From: Enterococcus mundtii
GTDB taxonomy: Bacteria > Bacillota > Bacilli > Lactobacillales > Enterococcaceae
Assembly: GCF_013394305.1 (NCBI RefSeq)
Contig: NZ_AP019810.1
Location: 2,494,001 to 2,558,000, forward strand
Direction: 5' to 3'
DNA length: 64,000 nucleotides
Each line of letters starts with the position of its first letter. Within the stretch, counting starts at the first letter, position 1. Below the pieces are notes generated by a model that did no database searches, was not told where the DNA came from, and saw only the letters and a program-made list of their open reading frames with translations. Of this stretch, positions 1 through 8,054 are shown piece after piece. A program made the position numbers and the translations under genes.

Positions 1-297
1 GCAAGCATTGATGTAAAAGAATACGGATTTATGATCAACCTTGTTCTACATGCGGCGGGAATGATTGAGCGTGTCATCTTAAATGAACCGCTCTCTTTAG
101 AAAATCAAGATAATCGTTCGATTAAAAACGATCCGCTCTATGTTAAAATTGTTGAGCCACTAAATGATTTAGAAGAAAAGATCAAAGTGAAGTTTCCGTT
201 AGAAGAAGTGTATTATCTATTGAAAATGATCACTAACCATTTGGAGAAAAAAGAATACACTAATGAAGATATACACAAAAACGATACACTAAAATAG
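1..297 (+). CDS. mptR: LevR-type sigma-54 PTS operon activator, C-terminal PRD (5' truncated)
   Basis: The reading frame is open from base 1, so only the last 98 residues are present. They match the final PTS regulation domain of LevR-type activators; the conserved phosphorylatable His is seen in VLHAAGMIERV, equivalent to the VIHVAFLIDGLI stretch of the complete activator at 45957-48659. Such proteins drive RNA polymerase with sigma-54 at a downstream PTS promoter, and their PRDs are phosphorylated by PTS components to report sugar flux. The gene lies just upstream of a sigma-54 promoter and a mannose PTS operon, as mptR does in E. faecalis. The stop codon (295-297) lies inside the terminator palindrome. 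The symbol rests on context, since the ATPase part is outside the window. Confidence 0.85.
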   Translation, partial: ASIDVKEYGFMINLVLHAAGMIERVILNEPLSLENQDNRSIKNDPLYVKIVEPLNDLEEKIKVKFPLEEVYYLLKMITNHLEKKEYTNEDIHKNDTLK

Positions 298-313
298 TGT
301 ATCGTTTTTGTGT
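273..313 (+). terminator. 19-bp perfect palindrome, terminator of the activator gene
   Basis: A perfect 19-bp stem (273-291 with 295-313) has a 3-base loop. It carries an A-run on the left and a T-run on the right, so it could terminate in both directions. It includes the stop codon of the activator. The inner bases hold GATACACTA and TAGTGTATC, a motif repeated at 340-348. Confidence 0.75.
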
Positions 314-348
314 ATTGTATAAGAAACCATTAAATAAAGTAGTGTATC
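283..348 (+). promoter_or_regulatory. Candidate upstream activator sites, three TAGTGTATC copies
   Basis: TAGTGTATC occurs at 295-303 and 340-348, and inverted at 283-291. LevR-type activators bind upstream of the promoter, and this is the only repeated motif in the short spacer before the sigma-54 promoter. The core TAGTGT also recurs ahead of the second sigma-54 promoter at 48.7 kb. Function is inferred. Confidence 0.4.
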
Positions 349-357
349 TTTAAAAAG

Positions 358-374
358 TTGGCACGGTTCTTGCT
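358..374 (+). promoter_or_regulatory. Sigma-54 (-24/-12) promoter of the mannose PTS operon
   Basis: TTGGCAC (358-364), five bases, then TTGC (370-373) is a full match to the sigma-54 consensus, with GG and GC at the required 12-base distance. Transcription should start near 385, about 75 bases before the first PTS gene. Confidence 0.9.
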
Positions 375-460
375 TTTAATAAAGTGTGCTTAACGGAAAT
401 GCTTCCGACAGAAGTGGGAAGATGTTTTGAGTAGTGATTTAATAAAAAGGAGATTTACGA

Positions 461-952
461 ATGGATATTCGATTAGCACGTATAGATGATCGTTTGATCC
501 ATGGGCAAGTTGCAACTGTCTGGTCTAAATTGACTGGCGTTGAACGTATCATCGTCATAAGTGACGTAGTAGCGAAAGACAAGTTAAGAAAGTTTCTTTT
601 AAAAGAAGCTGCTCCACCAGGGATCATGGCAAATGTCATCACTGTTGAAAAGATGATCCAGATCTTTGAGAGTGGACTCTTAGCGCGAACGAAAGTGATG
701 CTTTTATTTACTAATCCTAAAGACGTTGAGAAAATTGTCCGAAGTGGTATCCGAATTGATTCTCTAAATATCGGGGGAATGAGTTTTTCTGAAGGGAAGA
801 CCATGATCACAAATTTTGTGTCCGTCGATCAACGAGATATCGAAGCCTTTCATTTTTTGGATGGTCAAGGTGTGGAGTTGGAGATTCGGAAGGTACCCGC
901 TGATCGGAAAATCTTTTTAATGGAATTGCTGGCCAAAGCCAAGAAAGCATAA
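461..952 (+). CDS. mptB: PTS mannose-family IIB component, stand-alone
   Basis: The 163-residue length is typical of a free IIB domain of the mannose PTS family. ARIDDRLIHGQVATVW near the N-terminus carries the phosphorylated His (His14), which receives phosphate from IIA and passes it to the sugar. The start has a good AAGGAG box. It is the first gene of a sigma-54 operon and is followed by a IIAB fusion that contains a second complete IIB, so the operon has two IIB domains. E. faecalis has the same arrangement in its mpt operon. The two IIBs may differ in partner or serve regulation; the sequence does not decide this. Confidence 0.9.
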   Translation: MDIRLARIDDRLIHGQVATVWSKLTGVERIIVISDVVAKDKLRKFLLKEAAPPGIMANVITVEKMIQIFESGLLARTKVMLLFTNPKDVEKIVRSGIRIDSLNIGGMSFSEGKTMITNFVSVDQRDIEAFHFLDGQGVELEIRKVPADRKIFLMELLAKAKKA

Positions 953-1052
953 AATTGTTGTTGCGTAACGGTCAAATGTATCTGTTGTAAAAGGCAAGCA
1001 CTTATTTTTATTTTTGATTTTGTTACAACAAAAAGAAGTAGGAGGTATAAAT

Positions 1053-2024
1053 ATGGTAGGGATTATCCTAGCAAGTCATGGGCAATTTGCTGAAGGAATC
1101 TTACAGTCGGGTTCAATGATCTTTGGCGAACAAGAAAATGTCAAAGCTGTTGTTTTACAACCGAGTGAAGGTCCAGATGACTTGAGAGCCAAATTAGAAG
1201 AAGCAGTCGCTTCCTTCGATAACCAAGACGAAGTCTTATTCTTAGTTGATTTATGGGGCGGAACACCGTTCAATCAATCAAACACATTATTTGAAGAACA
1301 CAAAGATAAGTGGGCAATCGTAAGTGGTTTGAACTTGCCTATGCTGATCGAAGCATATGCTTCACGTTTTTCAATGGAATCAGCACATGAAATTGCTGCT
1401 CATATCATTGAAACAGCAAAAGAAGGCGTGAAAGTCAAACCGGAAGAATTAGAACCAGTAGTAGAAACAAAAGCTGCGGCACAAGAAGCTGCACCTTCAG
1501 GAACACCTGGTAAGTTCACTTATGTTTTAGCACGTATTGATTCACGTTTGTTGCATGGACAAGTAGCAACTGCTTGGACAAAAACAACAAATCCAACACG
1601 GATCATCGTTGTATCTGATGCTGTAGCAAAAGATGAGTTACGTAAAAAATTGATCCAACAAGCTGCACCTCCTGGTGTAAAAGCACACGTTGTACCAGTT
1701 GAACAAATGATCAAACTTGCAAAAGATGATCAACACTTTGGCGGACAACGCGCATTGCTATTGTTTGAAAATCCTCAAGATGTCGTGCGTGCAGTTGAAG
1801 GTGGCGTACCATTAGAAACAGTGAACGTCGGATCAATGGCACATTCTCCAGGTAAAGTACAACCGAACAAAGTACTTGCTTTCAGTCAAGACGATATTGA
1901 TTCATTCAATAAATTGAAAGAATCTGGCGTGAAATTCGATGTACGTAAAGTACCGAATGACTCTAAAGGAAACATGGATGAAATTTTGAAAAAAGCGCAA
2001 GAAGAACTAAAAAATCGTGCTTAA
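1053..2024 (+). CDS. mptA: PTS mannose-family IIAB component
   Basis: This 323-residue cytoplasmic phosphotransferase joins IIA (about 1-130, phospho-His9 in ILASHGQFAEG) to IIB (about 155-323, phospho-His168 in RIDSRLLHGQVATAW) through an Ala/Glu/Pro-rich linker. IIA takes phosphate from HPr, and IIB passes it to hexose brought in by IIC and IID. The ATG at 1053 follows GGAGGT at the right distance; an upstream TTG at 1014 in the same frame has no such box. The gene lies between the lone IIB and IIC. Length and domain order match ManX/MptA-type IIAB proteins. Confidence 0.95.
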   Translation: MVGIILASHGQFAEGILQSGSMIFGEQENVKAVVLQPSEGPDDLRAKLEEAVASFDNQDEVLFLVDLWGGTPFNQSNTLFEEHKDKWAIVSGLNLPMLIEAYASRFSMESAHEIAAHIIETAKEGVKVKPEELEPVVETKAAAQEAAPSGTPGKFTYVLARIDSRLLHGQVATAWTKTTNPTRIIVVSDAVAKDELRKKLIQQAAPPGVKAHVVPVEQMIKLAKDDQHFGGQRALLLFENPQDVVRAVEGGVPLETVNVGSMAHSPGKVQPNKVLAFSQDDIDSFNKLKESGVKFDVRKVPNDSKGNMDEILKKAQEELKNRA

Positions 2025-2056
2025 TTAATTATCAGAAAAAATGGAGGATTACTATC

Positions 2057-2863
2057 ATGGATTTAAATATTATTCAAGTGATCTTAGTCATCATCGTTGC
2101 ATTTTTAGCTGGTATGGAAGGAATTCTTGATGAATTTCAATTCCATCAACCAGTTGTTGCATGTACGTTGATCGGCTTAGTAACTGGAAATCTAGTTCCT
2201 TGTCTTATCTTAGGTGGTACATTACAAATGATCGCTTTAGGTTGGGCAAATATCGGTGCCGCTGTCGCTCCCGATGCTGCATTAGCATCTGTTGCATCTG
2301 CAATTATTTTAGTTTTAGGTGGTCAAGGTTCAGCCGGCGTTTCTTCAGCAATCGCGATTGCTGTGCCACTTGCTGTTGCTGGTTTATTATTAACAATCAT
2401 TTGTCGTACGATTGCGACAGCGTTTGTTCATTTGATGGATGCTGCTGCAAAAGATGGTAACTTTAGAAAAGTTGAATTATGGCATATTGTTGCAATTTGT
2501 ATGCAAGGTGTTCGTATTGCGATCCCTGCTGGTTTGATCTTAGCTATTGGTGAAGGTCCAGTAAGAAGCTTGCTTGAATCTATGCCTGTTTGGTTGACAG
2601 ACGGTTTAGCTATCGGTGGTGGAATGGTCGTTGCCGTAGGTTACGCAATGGTTATCAACATGATGGCTACAAAAGAAGTATGGCCATTCTTTGCAATCGG
2701 TTTTGTATTGGCAACTGTATCAGAAATCACTCTTATCGGTCTAGGCGCAATCGGTGTTGCTTTAGCTCTTATTTACTTGGCACTTTCTAAACAAGGTGGT
2801 TCAGGTAACGGCGGAAGCTCAAACACTGGTGACCCACTAGGCGATATCATCGATAACTATTAA
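2057..2863 (+). CDS. mptC: PTS mannose-family IIC membrane component
   Basis: The 268-residue, strongly hydrophobic protein has the IIC-Man N-terminus (IIQVILVIIVAFLAGMEGILDEFQFHQPVV) and repeated Gly/Ala-rich membrane helices. With IID it forms the sugar channel; in related bacteria this IIC/IID pair is also the receptor for class IIa bacteriocins. The polar Gly/Ser-rich tail (after about 250) is usual. It is preceded by an AAATGGAGG box and followed 16 bases later by IID. Confidence 0.95.
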   Translation: MDLNIIQVILVIIVAFLAGMEGILDEFQFHQPVVACTLIGLVTGNLVPCLILGGTLQMIALGWANIGAAVAPDAALASVASAIILVLGGQGSAGVSSAIAIAVPLAVAGLLLTIICRTIATAFVHLMDAAAKDGNFRKVELWHIVAICMQGVRIAIPAGLILAIGEGPVRSLLESMPVWLTDGLAIGGGMVVAVGYAMVINMMATKEVWPFFAIGFVLATVSEITLIGLGAIGVALALIYLALSKQGGSGNGGSSNTGDPLGDIIDNY

Positions 2864-2879
2864 AGGAGGCGTTCACGAA

Positions 2880-3794
2880 ATGGCAGAAGAAAGAATTCAA
2901 TTATCTAAAAAAGATCGTATTTCTGTTTGGTTGCGTTCGACTTTCCTTCAAGGATCATGGAACTACGAACGTATGCAAAATGGTGGTTGGGCATTCTCAA
3001 TGATCCCAGCGATCAAAAAATTATATAAAACAAAAGAAGACCGTGCGGCTGCGTTGACTCGTCATTTAGAGTTCTTCAACACTCACCCATATGTTGCTTC
3101 ACCAATTCTAGGGGTGACTCTTGCACTGGAAGAAGAACGTGCAAATGGCGCACCTGTTGATGATGTTGCGATTCAAGGGGTTAAGGTTGGTATGATGGGA
3201 CCTTTAGCTGGTATCGGTGATCCAGTCTTCTGGTTTACAGTAAGACCAATCCTTGGAGCTCTAGCTGCTTCTCTAGCGATGGCTGGAAATATCTTAGGCC
3301 CAATCATTTATTTCGTAGCTTGGAATATCATCCGTATGGCATTTATGTGGTATACACAAGAATTCGGCTATAAAGCGGGTTCTAAAATCACAGAAGATTT
3401 ATCTGGTGGTTTGTTGCAAGACATCACTAAAGGTGCTTCGATCTTAGGTATGTTCATCTTAGGTTCATTAGTTAACCGTTGGGTATCAATCGGCTTTGCG
3501 CCAGTAGTATCAAGCGTTAAACTTGACGAAGGTGCTTACATTGATTGGAGTAGTTTACCTGCAGGTGCAGAAGGTATCAAGAGTGCGTTGGAACAACAAG
3601 CAGCTGGACTTTCTCTATCTGACTACAAAGTAACAACATTACAAGACAACTTAGACAGCTTGATCCCTGGATTAGCTGCGTTGTTACTAACATTGTTCTG
3701 TATGTGGTTATTGAAGAAAAAAGTTTCACCAATCGTTATCATTCTTGGATTATTCGTAGTGGGTATTGTTTTCCACTTGATCGGATTAATGTAA
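2880..3794 (+). CDS. mptD: PTS mannose-family IID membrane component
   Basis: The 304-residue protein shows IID-Man features: NYERMQNGGW near residue 24-35, HLEFFNTHPYVASPILG, and GPLAGIGDPVFWFT before the membrane segments. It completes the mannose/glucose permease with IIC. The AAAGGAGG box is a good match. It is the last core PTS gene, and a terminator-like hairpin follows. Confidence 0.95.
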   Translation: MAEERIQLSKKDRISVWLRSTFLQGSWNYERMQNGGWAFSMIPAIKKLYKTKEDRAAALTRHLEFFNTHPYVASPILGVTLALEEERANGAPVDDVAIQGVKVGMMGPLAGIGDPVFWFTVRPILGALAASLAMAGNILGPIIYFVAWNIIRMAFMWYTQEFGYKAGSKITEDLSGGLLQDITKGASILGMFILGSLVNRWVSIGFAPVVSSVKLDEGAYIDWSSLPAGAEGIKSALEQQAAGLSLSDYKVTTLQDNLDSLIPGLAALLLTLFCMWLLKKKVSPIVIILGLFVVGIVFHLIGLM

Positions 3795-4109
3795 TCTAAG
3801 GCAATAAAAGACTAAATAAGCTGTGACAGAAATCAATCATTGATTTTTGTTGCAGCTTTTTTCATAGAATGCGACGAGACTTTACTTCAGCTTTCTTCTG
3901 ATCGAATGGTGGACGATTGTGGAGAACCGTTTATTGGAGACAGTATCTATGCTCGAAAAGGTATACTATTTATGATAAGATGTCTTTGATATAGAAGTAA
4001 AAAACGTGAAATTAAAAGGATGGCTAAGCTGAACGAATAGCCAAATCATTGAAACGGTACGACTTCTAAGTACTGTAACTTTAGATTGATTAGAAATGGA
4101 GTGCTTGAA
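3795..4109. other. Spacer between mptD and the DUF956 gene
   Basis: The 315-base gap holds the hairpin at 3818-3863. The rest contains a short inverted repeat TGGCTA/TAGCCA near 4020-4045 and no open frame or promoter that I can support. Confidence 0.5.
3818..3863 (+). terminator. Imperfect hairpin after the mannose PTS operon
   Basis: AAGCTG...AAATCAA pairs with TTGATTT...CAGCTT around a 3-base loop, with a few mismatches, and six T follow. It should end or attenuate the operon before the DUF956 gene. Confidence 0.7.
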
Positions 4110-4484
4110 ATGGTACAATCCCTGAATACAAAAGTTGACTTAACGATGAATGCGACATCTTATCTAGGTGTGGCAGAATATGGGAAGATCATGATTGGTG
4201 ATAAAGGTTTTGAATTTTACAATGATCGTGATGCGCGGAAATTCGTCCAGATCCCATGGGAAGAGGTAGATGTCGTGATTGCCTCTGTGATGTTCAAAGG
4301 AAAATGGATTCCACGTTTTGCGATTCGCACAAAGAAAAACGGAACTTATTCATTTTCTGCAAAGCATCCCAAGGAAGTTTTGCGAGCAGTCCGTAAGTAT
4401 GTTGATCCAAGTCACATGGTTCGCTCTTTAAGTTTGATCGACGTAGTCAAGCGAGGCATGATCGGTATTTTCAAGCGTAAATGA
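4110..4484 (+). CDS. DUF956 family protein (ManO-like)
   Basis: The 124-residue protein matches the DUF956 family, commonly found next to mannose PTS operons in Lactobacillales and named ManO in some species. It is soluble and compact (TSYLGVAEYGKIMIGDKGFEFYND, then VVIASVMFKGKWIPRFAI), with a basic tail ending in FKRK. The ATG at 4110 has GGAG eight bases upstream; a TTG at 4086 in frame lacks one. Its position after IID suggests a role in controlling or tuning mannose uptake, but the mechanism is not visible. Confidence 0.8.
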   Translation: MVQSLNTKVDLTMNATSYLGVAEYGKIMIGDKGFEFYNDRDARKFVQIPWEEVDVVIASVMFKGKWIPRFAIRTKKNGTYSFSAKHPKEVLRAVRKYVDPSHMVRSLSLIDVVKRGMIGIFKRK

Positions 4485-4505
4485 TTTGTAGTTAGCCCTC
4501 ATCGT

Positions 4506-4535
4506 TTGCCTGCTATTTATTTCTTATGATAAAAT
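4506..4535 (+). promoter_or_regulatory. Sigma-70-type promoter of the GlsB-like gene
   Basis: TTGCCT (4506-4511), an 18-base spacer and TAAAAT (4530-4535) lie just ahead of the GAGGGAGG box of the gene at 4562. Confidence 0.55.
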
Positions 4536-4561
4536 TAAAGAGTAAAGAGGGAGGTTATACG

Positions 4562-4807
4562 ATGAGTTGGTTATGGACATTGATTGTTGGTGCAATCATT
4601 GGAGCGATTGCTGGAGCAATCACAAGTAAAGGAAATTCAATGGGATGCATCACAAATATTATTGCTGGTTTGATTGGTTCAACGATCGGTCAAGCGATTT
4701 TTGGCAACTGGGGACCAAGCGCTGCTGGTATGGCACTTATTCCATCTATTTTAGGGGCAGTGATCTTAGTTGCAGTTGTCTCATTTTTCTTTGGTAAAAG
4801 ATCTTAG
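4562..4807 (+). CDS. GlsB/YeaQ/YmgE family stress membrane protein
   Basis: The 81-residue protein is almost wholly membrane-embedded with three Gly/Ala-rich helices: IVGAIIGAIAGAI, then GCITNIIAGLIGSTIGQ, then IPSILGAVILVAVVSFF. This is the transglycosylase-associated (YeaQ/YmgE) family, which includes enterococcal GlsB of stress clusters. The biochemical role is unknown. The start at 4562 follows GAGGGAGG. It stands alone between a promoter and a strong terminator. Confidence 0.85.
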   Translation: MSWLWTLIVGAIIGAIAGAITSKGNSMGCITNIIAGLIGSTIGQAIFGNWGPSAAGMALIPSILGAVILVAVVSFFFGKRS

Positions 4808-4819
4808 AAATGAAAGTCT

Positions 4820-4868
4820 AAAGCGTTTTGACTTGAGGGAAAAGCTCAAGCCAAAACGCTTTGTTCGT
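4820..4868 (+). terminator. Strong intrinsic terminator after the GlsB-like gene
   Basis: AAAGCGTTTTG-CTTGAG pairs with CTCAAG-CAAAACGCTTT with one internal mismatch, and a T-rich tract follows. Confidence 0.85.
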
Positions 4869-4916
4869 TTCTATTGAAGGAATTTATCTTTCCTATGCCT
4901 TTAAAAAAGAAAGTTT

Positions 4917-4924
4917 GCTATAAT
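4917..4924 (+). promoter_or_regulatory. Extended -10 promoter of pepP
   Basis: TGCTATAAT is a perfect -10 hexamer with an extended TGn. The -35 region (TGCCTT, 4896-4901) is weak. It lies 36 bases before the pepP start. Confidence 0.5.
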
Positions 4925-4959
4925 GATAAAAAGAGTGCAAAGAAAGAAGGAATTTACAC

Positions 4960-6024
4960 ATGATGTTACGAGTAGAAAAGTTACGCAAAAAAATGCGAGA
5001 AGCGAATCTAGATTCATTTTTAGTGACAAGTCCTTACAATCTCCGCTATTTGACTAATTTTACAGGAACGACTGGGTTAGCGGTCATCACATTAGAGAAA
5101 GCCTTCTTTATTACGGACTTCCGTTATACAGAACAAGCAGCTGCGCAAGCGCAAGGTTTTGAGATCATCAAAAATGTCGCGCCGATTTTTGAGGAAGTCG
5201 CTGATTTGACTCGAAAAGAAGGATTGAAGAATCTAGCATTTGAAGAACGTACAGTTTCATTTTTAGAGTATTCAGTATTGGAAGAATTACTGGATGCAGA
5301 GTTGATCCCAGTTTCTGACATGATCGAAGAATTACGGGAAGTAAAAGATGAAGATGAATTAGTGATCATTGAAAAAGCTTGTAGCATCGCTGATATGGCT
5401 TATGATCATATCCTTAAAATGATCCAACCAGGGATGACAGAGATCGAGGTCGCGAATCAATTAGATTTCTATATGCGTTCACTAGGTGCATCAGGTGTGT
5501 CTTTTGAAACCATCGTGGCAAGTGGTGTTCGTTCAGCAATGCCACACGGAGTGGCTAGCCAAAAGATCATTGAACAAGGTGATATGATCACGATCGATTT
5601 TGGTTGCTATTATGAAGGATACGTTTCTGACATGACACGTACGTTTGCAGTCGGCGATCCTGGAGAACAATTGAAAGAAATCTATCAAATCGTTTTAGAT
5701 GCCCAATTGGCAGTTCTAGAAGCAGCGAAACCTGGAGTGACAGGTATCCAACTGGATGCAGTAGCAAGAGACTACATCAGCAAATACGGCTATGGAGAAG
5801 CATTTGGCCACTCCACTGGACATGGTATCGGCTTAGAGATCCATGAAGGTCCTAATGTATCTGCGCGAGCAGAGAAACCATTTGTTGTGGGCAATGTCAT
5901 TACGGATGAACCAGGAATCTACTTACCAGGAATCGGTGGCGTCCGGATCGAAGATGACTTATTGATCACTGCTGAAGGAAACCGGGTATTGACTCACTCA
6001 CCAAAAGAATTGATCATTTTGTGA
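4960..6024 (+). CDS. pepP: Xaa-Pro aminopeptidase, M24B family
   Basis: The 354-residue enzyme would release an N-terminal residue preceding proline from peptides in the cytoplasm. It has a creatinase-like N-terminal domain (1-125) and a pita-bread catalytic domain. Metal ligands are visible: Asp in TIDFGCYYEGYVSDMTRT, His in HSTGHGIGLEIHEGP, Glu in DEPGIYLPG and Glu in GGVRIEDD. Length is normal for this class. In many Firmicutes efp follows directly; here it does not. Confidence 0.9.
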   Translation: MMLRVEKLRKKMREANLDSFLVTSPYNLRYLTNFTGTTGLAVITLEKAFFITDFRYTEQAAAQAQGFEIIKNVAPIFEEVADLTRKEGLKNLAFEERTVSFLEYSVLEELLDAELIPVSDMIEELREVKDEDELVIIEKACSIADMAYDHILKMIQPGMTEIEVANQLDFYMRSLGASGVSFETIVASGVRSAMPHGVASQKIIEQGDMITIDFGCYYEGYVSDMTRTFAVGDPGEQLKEIYQIVLDAQLAVLEAAKPGVTGIQLDAVARDYISKYGYGEAFGHSTGHGIGLEIHEGPNVSARAEKPFVVGNVITDEPGIYLPGIGGVRIEDDLLITAEGNRVLTHSPKELIIL

Positions 6025-6121
6025 TAATCAGCGTTTTTCAATAAATGTAAATGTCAAAACTCAGACTTTGTTATAGAAAATGGGCTCATTTAATGATACA
6101 CTATAAGAGAAATCAAGCGAT

Positions 6122-6216
6122 TGTAAACGGCGCGTTTTTTCACGCATGACTGATTTACAGGCGACAGTTTTCCTAGGTACATGACTTCGCTTTTTGAAGT
6201 GAAAGATGTATGTAGG
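6122..6216 (+). promoter_or_regulatory. Structured leader ahead of the asp23-nusB operon
   Basis: Two hairpins can form in the 213-base gap: TGTAAA-CGCGT with ACGC-TTTACA (6122-6159), and CCTA-TACAT-CTTC with GAAG-ATGTA-TAGG (6172-6216). The second ends just before the AAAGGAGG of the next gene. There is no T-tract. A possible -10 (TACACT or TATAAG) lies near 6097-6107. The function is unknown. Confidence 0.35.
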
Positions 6217-6237
6217 CAAAAGGAGGAATAAATAAAA

Positions 6238-6663
6238 ATGGCAGACGAAAAAAACTTAGTCTTACATGCTAATCAAGATTTAGGAGAAATCGTGATTGCA
6301 CCAGAAGTGATCGAAGTCATTATCGGTATTGCAGCTTCTAAAGTCGAAGGGGTCTACGGAATGCGTGGGACTTTTGCTAGCAATGTCACAGAATTGCTAG
6401 GTCGCGCAGCGCATGGTAAAGGTGTATATTTAGTCAATGACGAAGAAGGTTTGAAAGTTGACTTATATTGTTATTTAGAATATGGCGTATCAGTACCAAA
6501 AGTAGCGATGGAAATGCAGGATCGTGTTCACCAAGAAGTACTTTTCATGACCGACATTGCATTAGCTGAAGTCAATATCCATGTCGTAGCAGTTGTACCA
6601 GAAAAATTGGAACAACCAGCAATCGATGAACTTTTTGAGGACGAAGAGGAAGAAAATGAATAA
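6238..6663 (+). CDS. Asp23/Gls24 family envelope stress protein (YqhY-like)
   Basis: The 141-residue protein has the Asp23 core: LGEIVIAPEVIEVIIGIAASKVEGVYGMRG, and VDLYCYLEYGVSVPKVAMEMQ. The very acidic tail (FEDEEEENE) is typical. Its position directly before nusB matches yqhY of Bacillus, which has been linked to control of fatty-acid synthesis. It overlaps nusB by 8 bases. AAAGGAGG precedes the start. Confidence 0.9.
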   Translation: MADEKNLVLHANQDLGEIVIAPEVIEVIIGIAASKVEGVYGMRGTFASNVTELLGRAAHGKGVYLVNDEEGLKVDLYCYLEYGVSVPKVAMEMQDRVHQEVLFMTDIALAEVNIHVVAVVPEKLEQPAIDELFEDEEEENE

Positions 6664-7105
6664 AGAGTTATCAAGACACGAGATCCGCGAGATGGCATTA
6701 CAGGCATTGTTCCCATTAGATTTTAACACTGATCTGACAAAAGAAGATGCAATTTTCAATGCGATCGAGTTGGACCATCAAGAGATGATCAATGAAGAGC
6801 AATCAGAATTTGTTCCAGTATATCTAGACACACTAGTTGGTGGCGTCTGTGCAAAAAAAGCATCGTTAGACACGATCATCGAAAAGCATTTAAAAAATAA
6901 TTGGCGGATCAACCGCATTTCCAAAATGGATCTGATTATTTTAAGAATCGCAATTTTCGAAATGATGTACGTGGATGACGTGCCTGCAACTGTTGCATTG
7001 AATGAAGCAATCGAGTTAGCTAAAACATTCAGTGACGACCGTTCACGTAAGTTTGTAAATGGTATGTTATCGAATGTGTTAAAAGAATTAGAAGCTGGGG
7101 CGTAA
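6656..7105 (+). CDS. nusB: Transcription antitermination factor NusB
   Basis: The 149-residue all-helical RNA-binding protein begins MNKELSRHEIREMALQALFPLDF and ends with the family block ALNEAIELAKTFSDDRSRKFVNGMLSNVL. With NusE (S10) it binds boxA and supports rRNA antitermination. The ATG at 6656 lies inside the end of the Asp23 gene; the frame extends further up to a TTG, but that part is antisense-like and unconserved. The stop codon lies in a terminator hairpin. Confidence 0.95.
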   Translation: MNKELSRHEIREMALQALFPLDFNTDLTKEDAIFNAIELDHQEMINEEQSEFVPVYLDTLVGGVCAKKASLDTIIEKHLKNNWRINRISKMDLIILRIAIFEMMYVDDVPATVALNEAIELAKTFSDDRSRKFVNGMLSNVLKELEAGA

Positions 7106-7119
7106 GTCCTAGCTTTTTT
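7092..7119 (+). terminator. Terminator overlapping the nusB stop codon
   Basis: AAGCT-GG pairs with CC-AGCTT around the nusB stop, and a run of six T follows. Some transcripts should end here, which fits a separate promoter for folD. Confidence 0.6.
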
Positions 7120-7141
7120 CTATGATAGTTAGTAAATCTGG

Positions 7142-7171
7142 TTATGTTACAAGTGGTTTATATGGTAGAAT
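7142..7171 (+). promoter_or_regulatory. Candidate promoter of folD
   Basis: TTATGT, an 18-base spacer and TAGAAT with a preceding TGG (extended -10) lie about 29 bases before the folD start and after a terminator. Confidence 0.4.
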
Positions 7172-7199
7172 GAAAGCAAAAATATCTGGGAGTGATCGT

Positions 7200-8054
7200 A
7201 TGTCAGAATTGATGAATGGAAAAGAATTAGCAGAAAAAATGCAAGCAGAACTTGCGTTAAAAGTAAAAGAGCTTAACGAACGACAGATCAATCCCGGATT
7301 AGTTGTTTTATTAGTTGGAGAAAATCCAGCAAGTCAAGTCTATGTTCGTAACAAAGAACGAGTTGCGAATCAATTAGGTATTTATTCAAAAGTAGAGCGT
7401 TATAGTCAAAAAATCTCCGAAGATGAGCTTCTAAATGAAATTGAAAAATATAACAATGATCCACGCTTCCATGGGATCCTTGTGCAGTTGCCTTTACCAA
7501 AACATATTGATGAAGAGAAAGTGTTATTAGCAATCGATCCTAAAAAAGATGTTGATGGTTTCCATCCATTTAATCTAGGACGTCTATTTGCAGGGAATCC
7601 TGATAAGATTCCTTGTACGCCTTATGGGATCATGAAGATGTTTGAAGCATATGATATTGATTTGACTGGCAAGCGTGCAGTAGTGATCGGTCGCAGTAAT
7701 ATTGTCGGTAAACCCATGGCGCAACTTTTGTTGATGGCTGATGCGACAGTCACCATTGCTCATTCAAAAACGAAAGACCTTCCAGCGTTAACACGTGAAG
7801 CAGATATACTCGTAGTAGCGATCGGGCGTGGCCATTTTGTAACAAAAGACTTCGTCAAACCAGGTGCGGTAGTTGTCGATGTGGGGATGAATCGGGATGA
7901 GGATGGAAAACTGATCGGTGATGTCAAATTCGATGAAGTCGCTCCTCTTGCAAGCTATATCACGCCTGTCCCTAAGGGAGTAGGTCCAATGACGATCACG
8001 ATGTTGATGGCACAAACGGTCCAATCAGCTGAAGCAGAGCGAGGAGAGTTATGA
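7200..8054 (+). CDS. folD: Bifunctional methylene-THF dehydrogenase / methenyl-THF cyclohydrolase
   Basis: The 284-residue enzyme interconverts 5,10-methylene- and 10-formyl-tetrahydrofolate with NADP. Signatures are [14 protein letters not shown] (with the catalytic Lys), [22 protein letters not shown], and the nucleotide site [18 protein letters not shown]. The ATG at 7200 follows GGGAGTG and gives the normal family length; earlier in-frame starts add an unconserved stretch. The stop overlaps xseA (ATGA). Confidence 0.95.
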   Translation: MSELMNGKELAEKMQAELALKVKELNERQINPGLVVLLVGENPASQVYVRNKERVANQLGIYSKVERYSQKISEDELLNEIEKYNNDPRFHGILVQLPLPKHIDEEKVLLAIDPKKDVDGFHPFNLGRLFAGNPDKIPCTPYGIMKMFEAYDIDLTGKRAVVIGRSNIVGKPMAQLLLMADATVTIAHSKTKDLPALTREADILVVAIGRGHFVTKDFVKPGAVVVDVGMNRDEDGKLIGDVKFDEVAPLASYITPVPKGVGPMTITMLMAQTVQSAEAERGEL

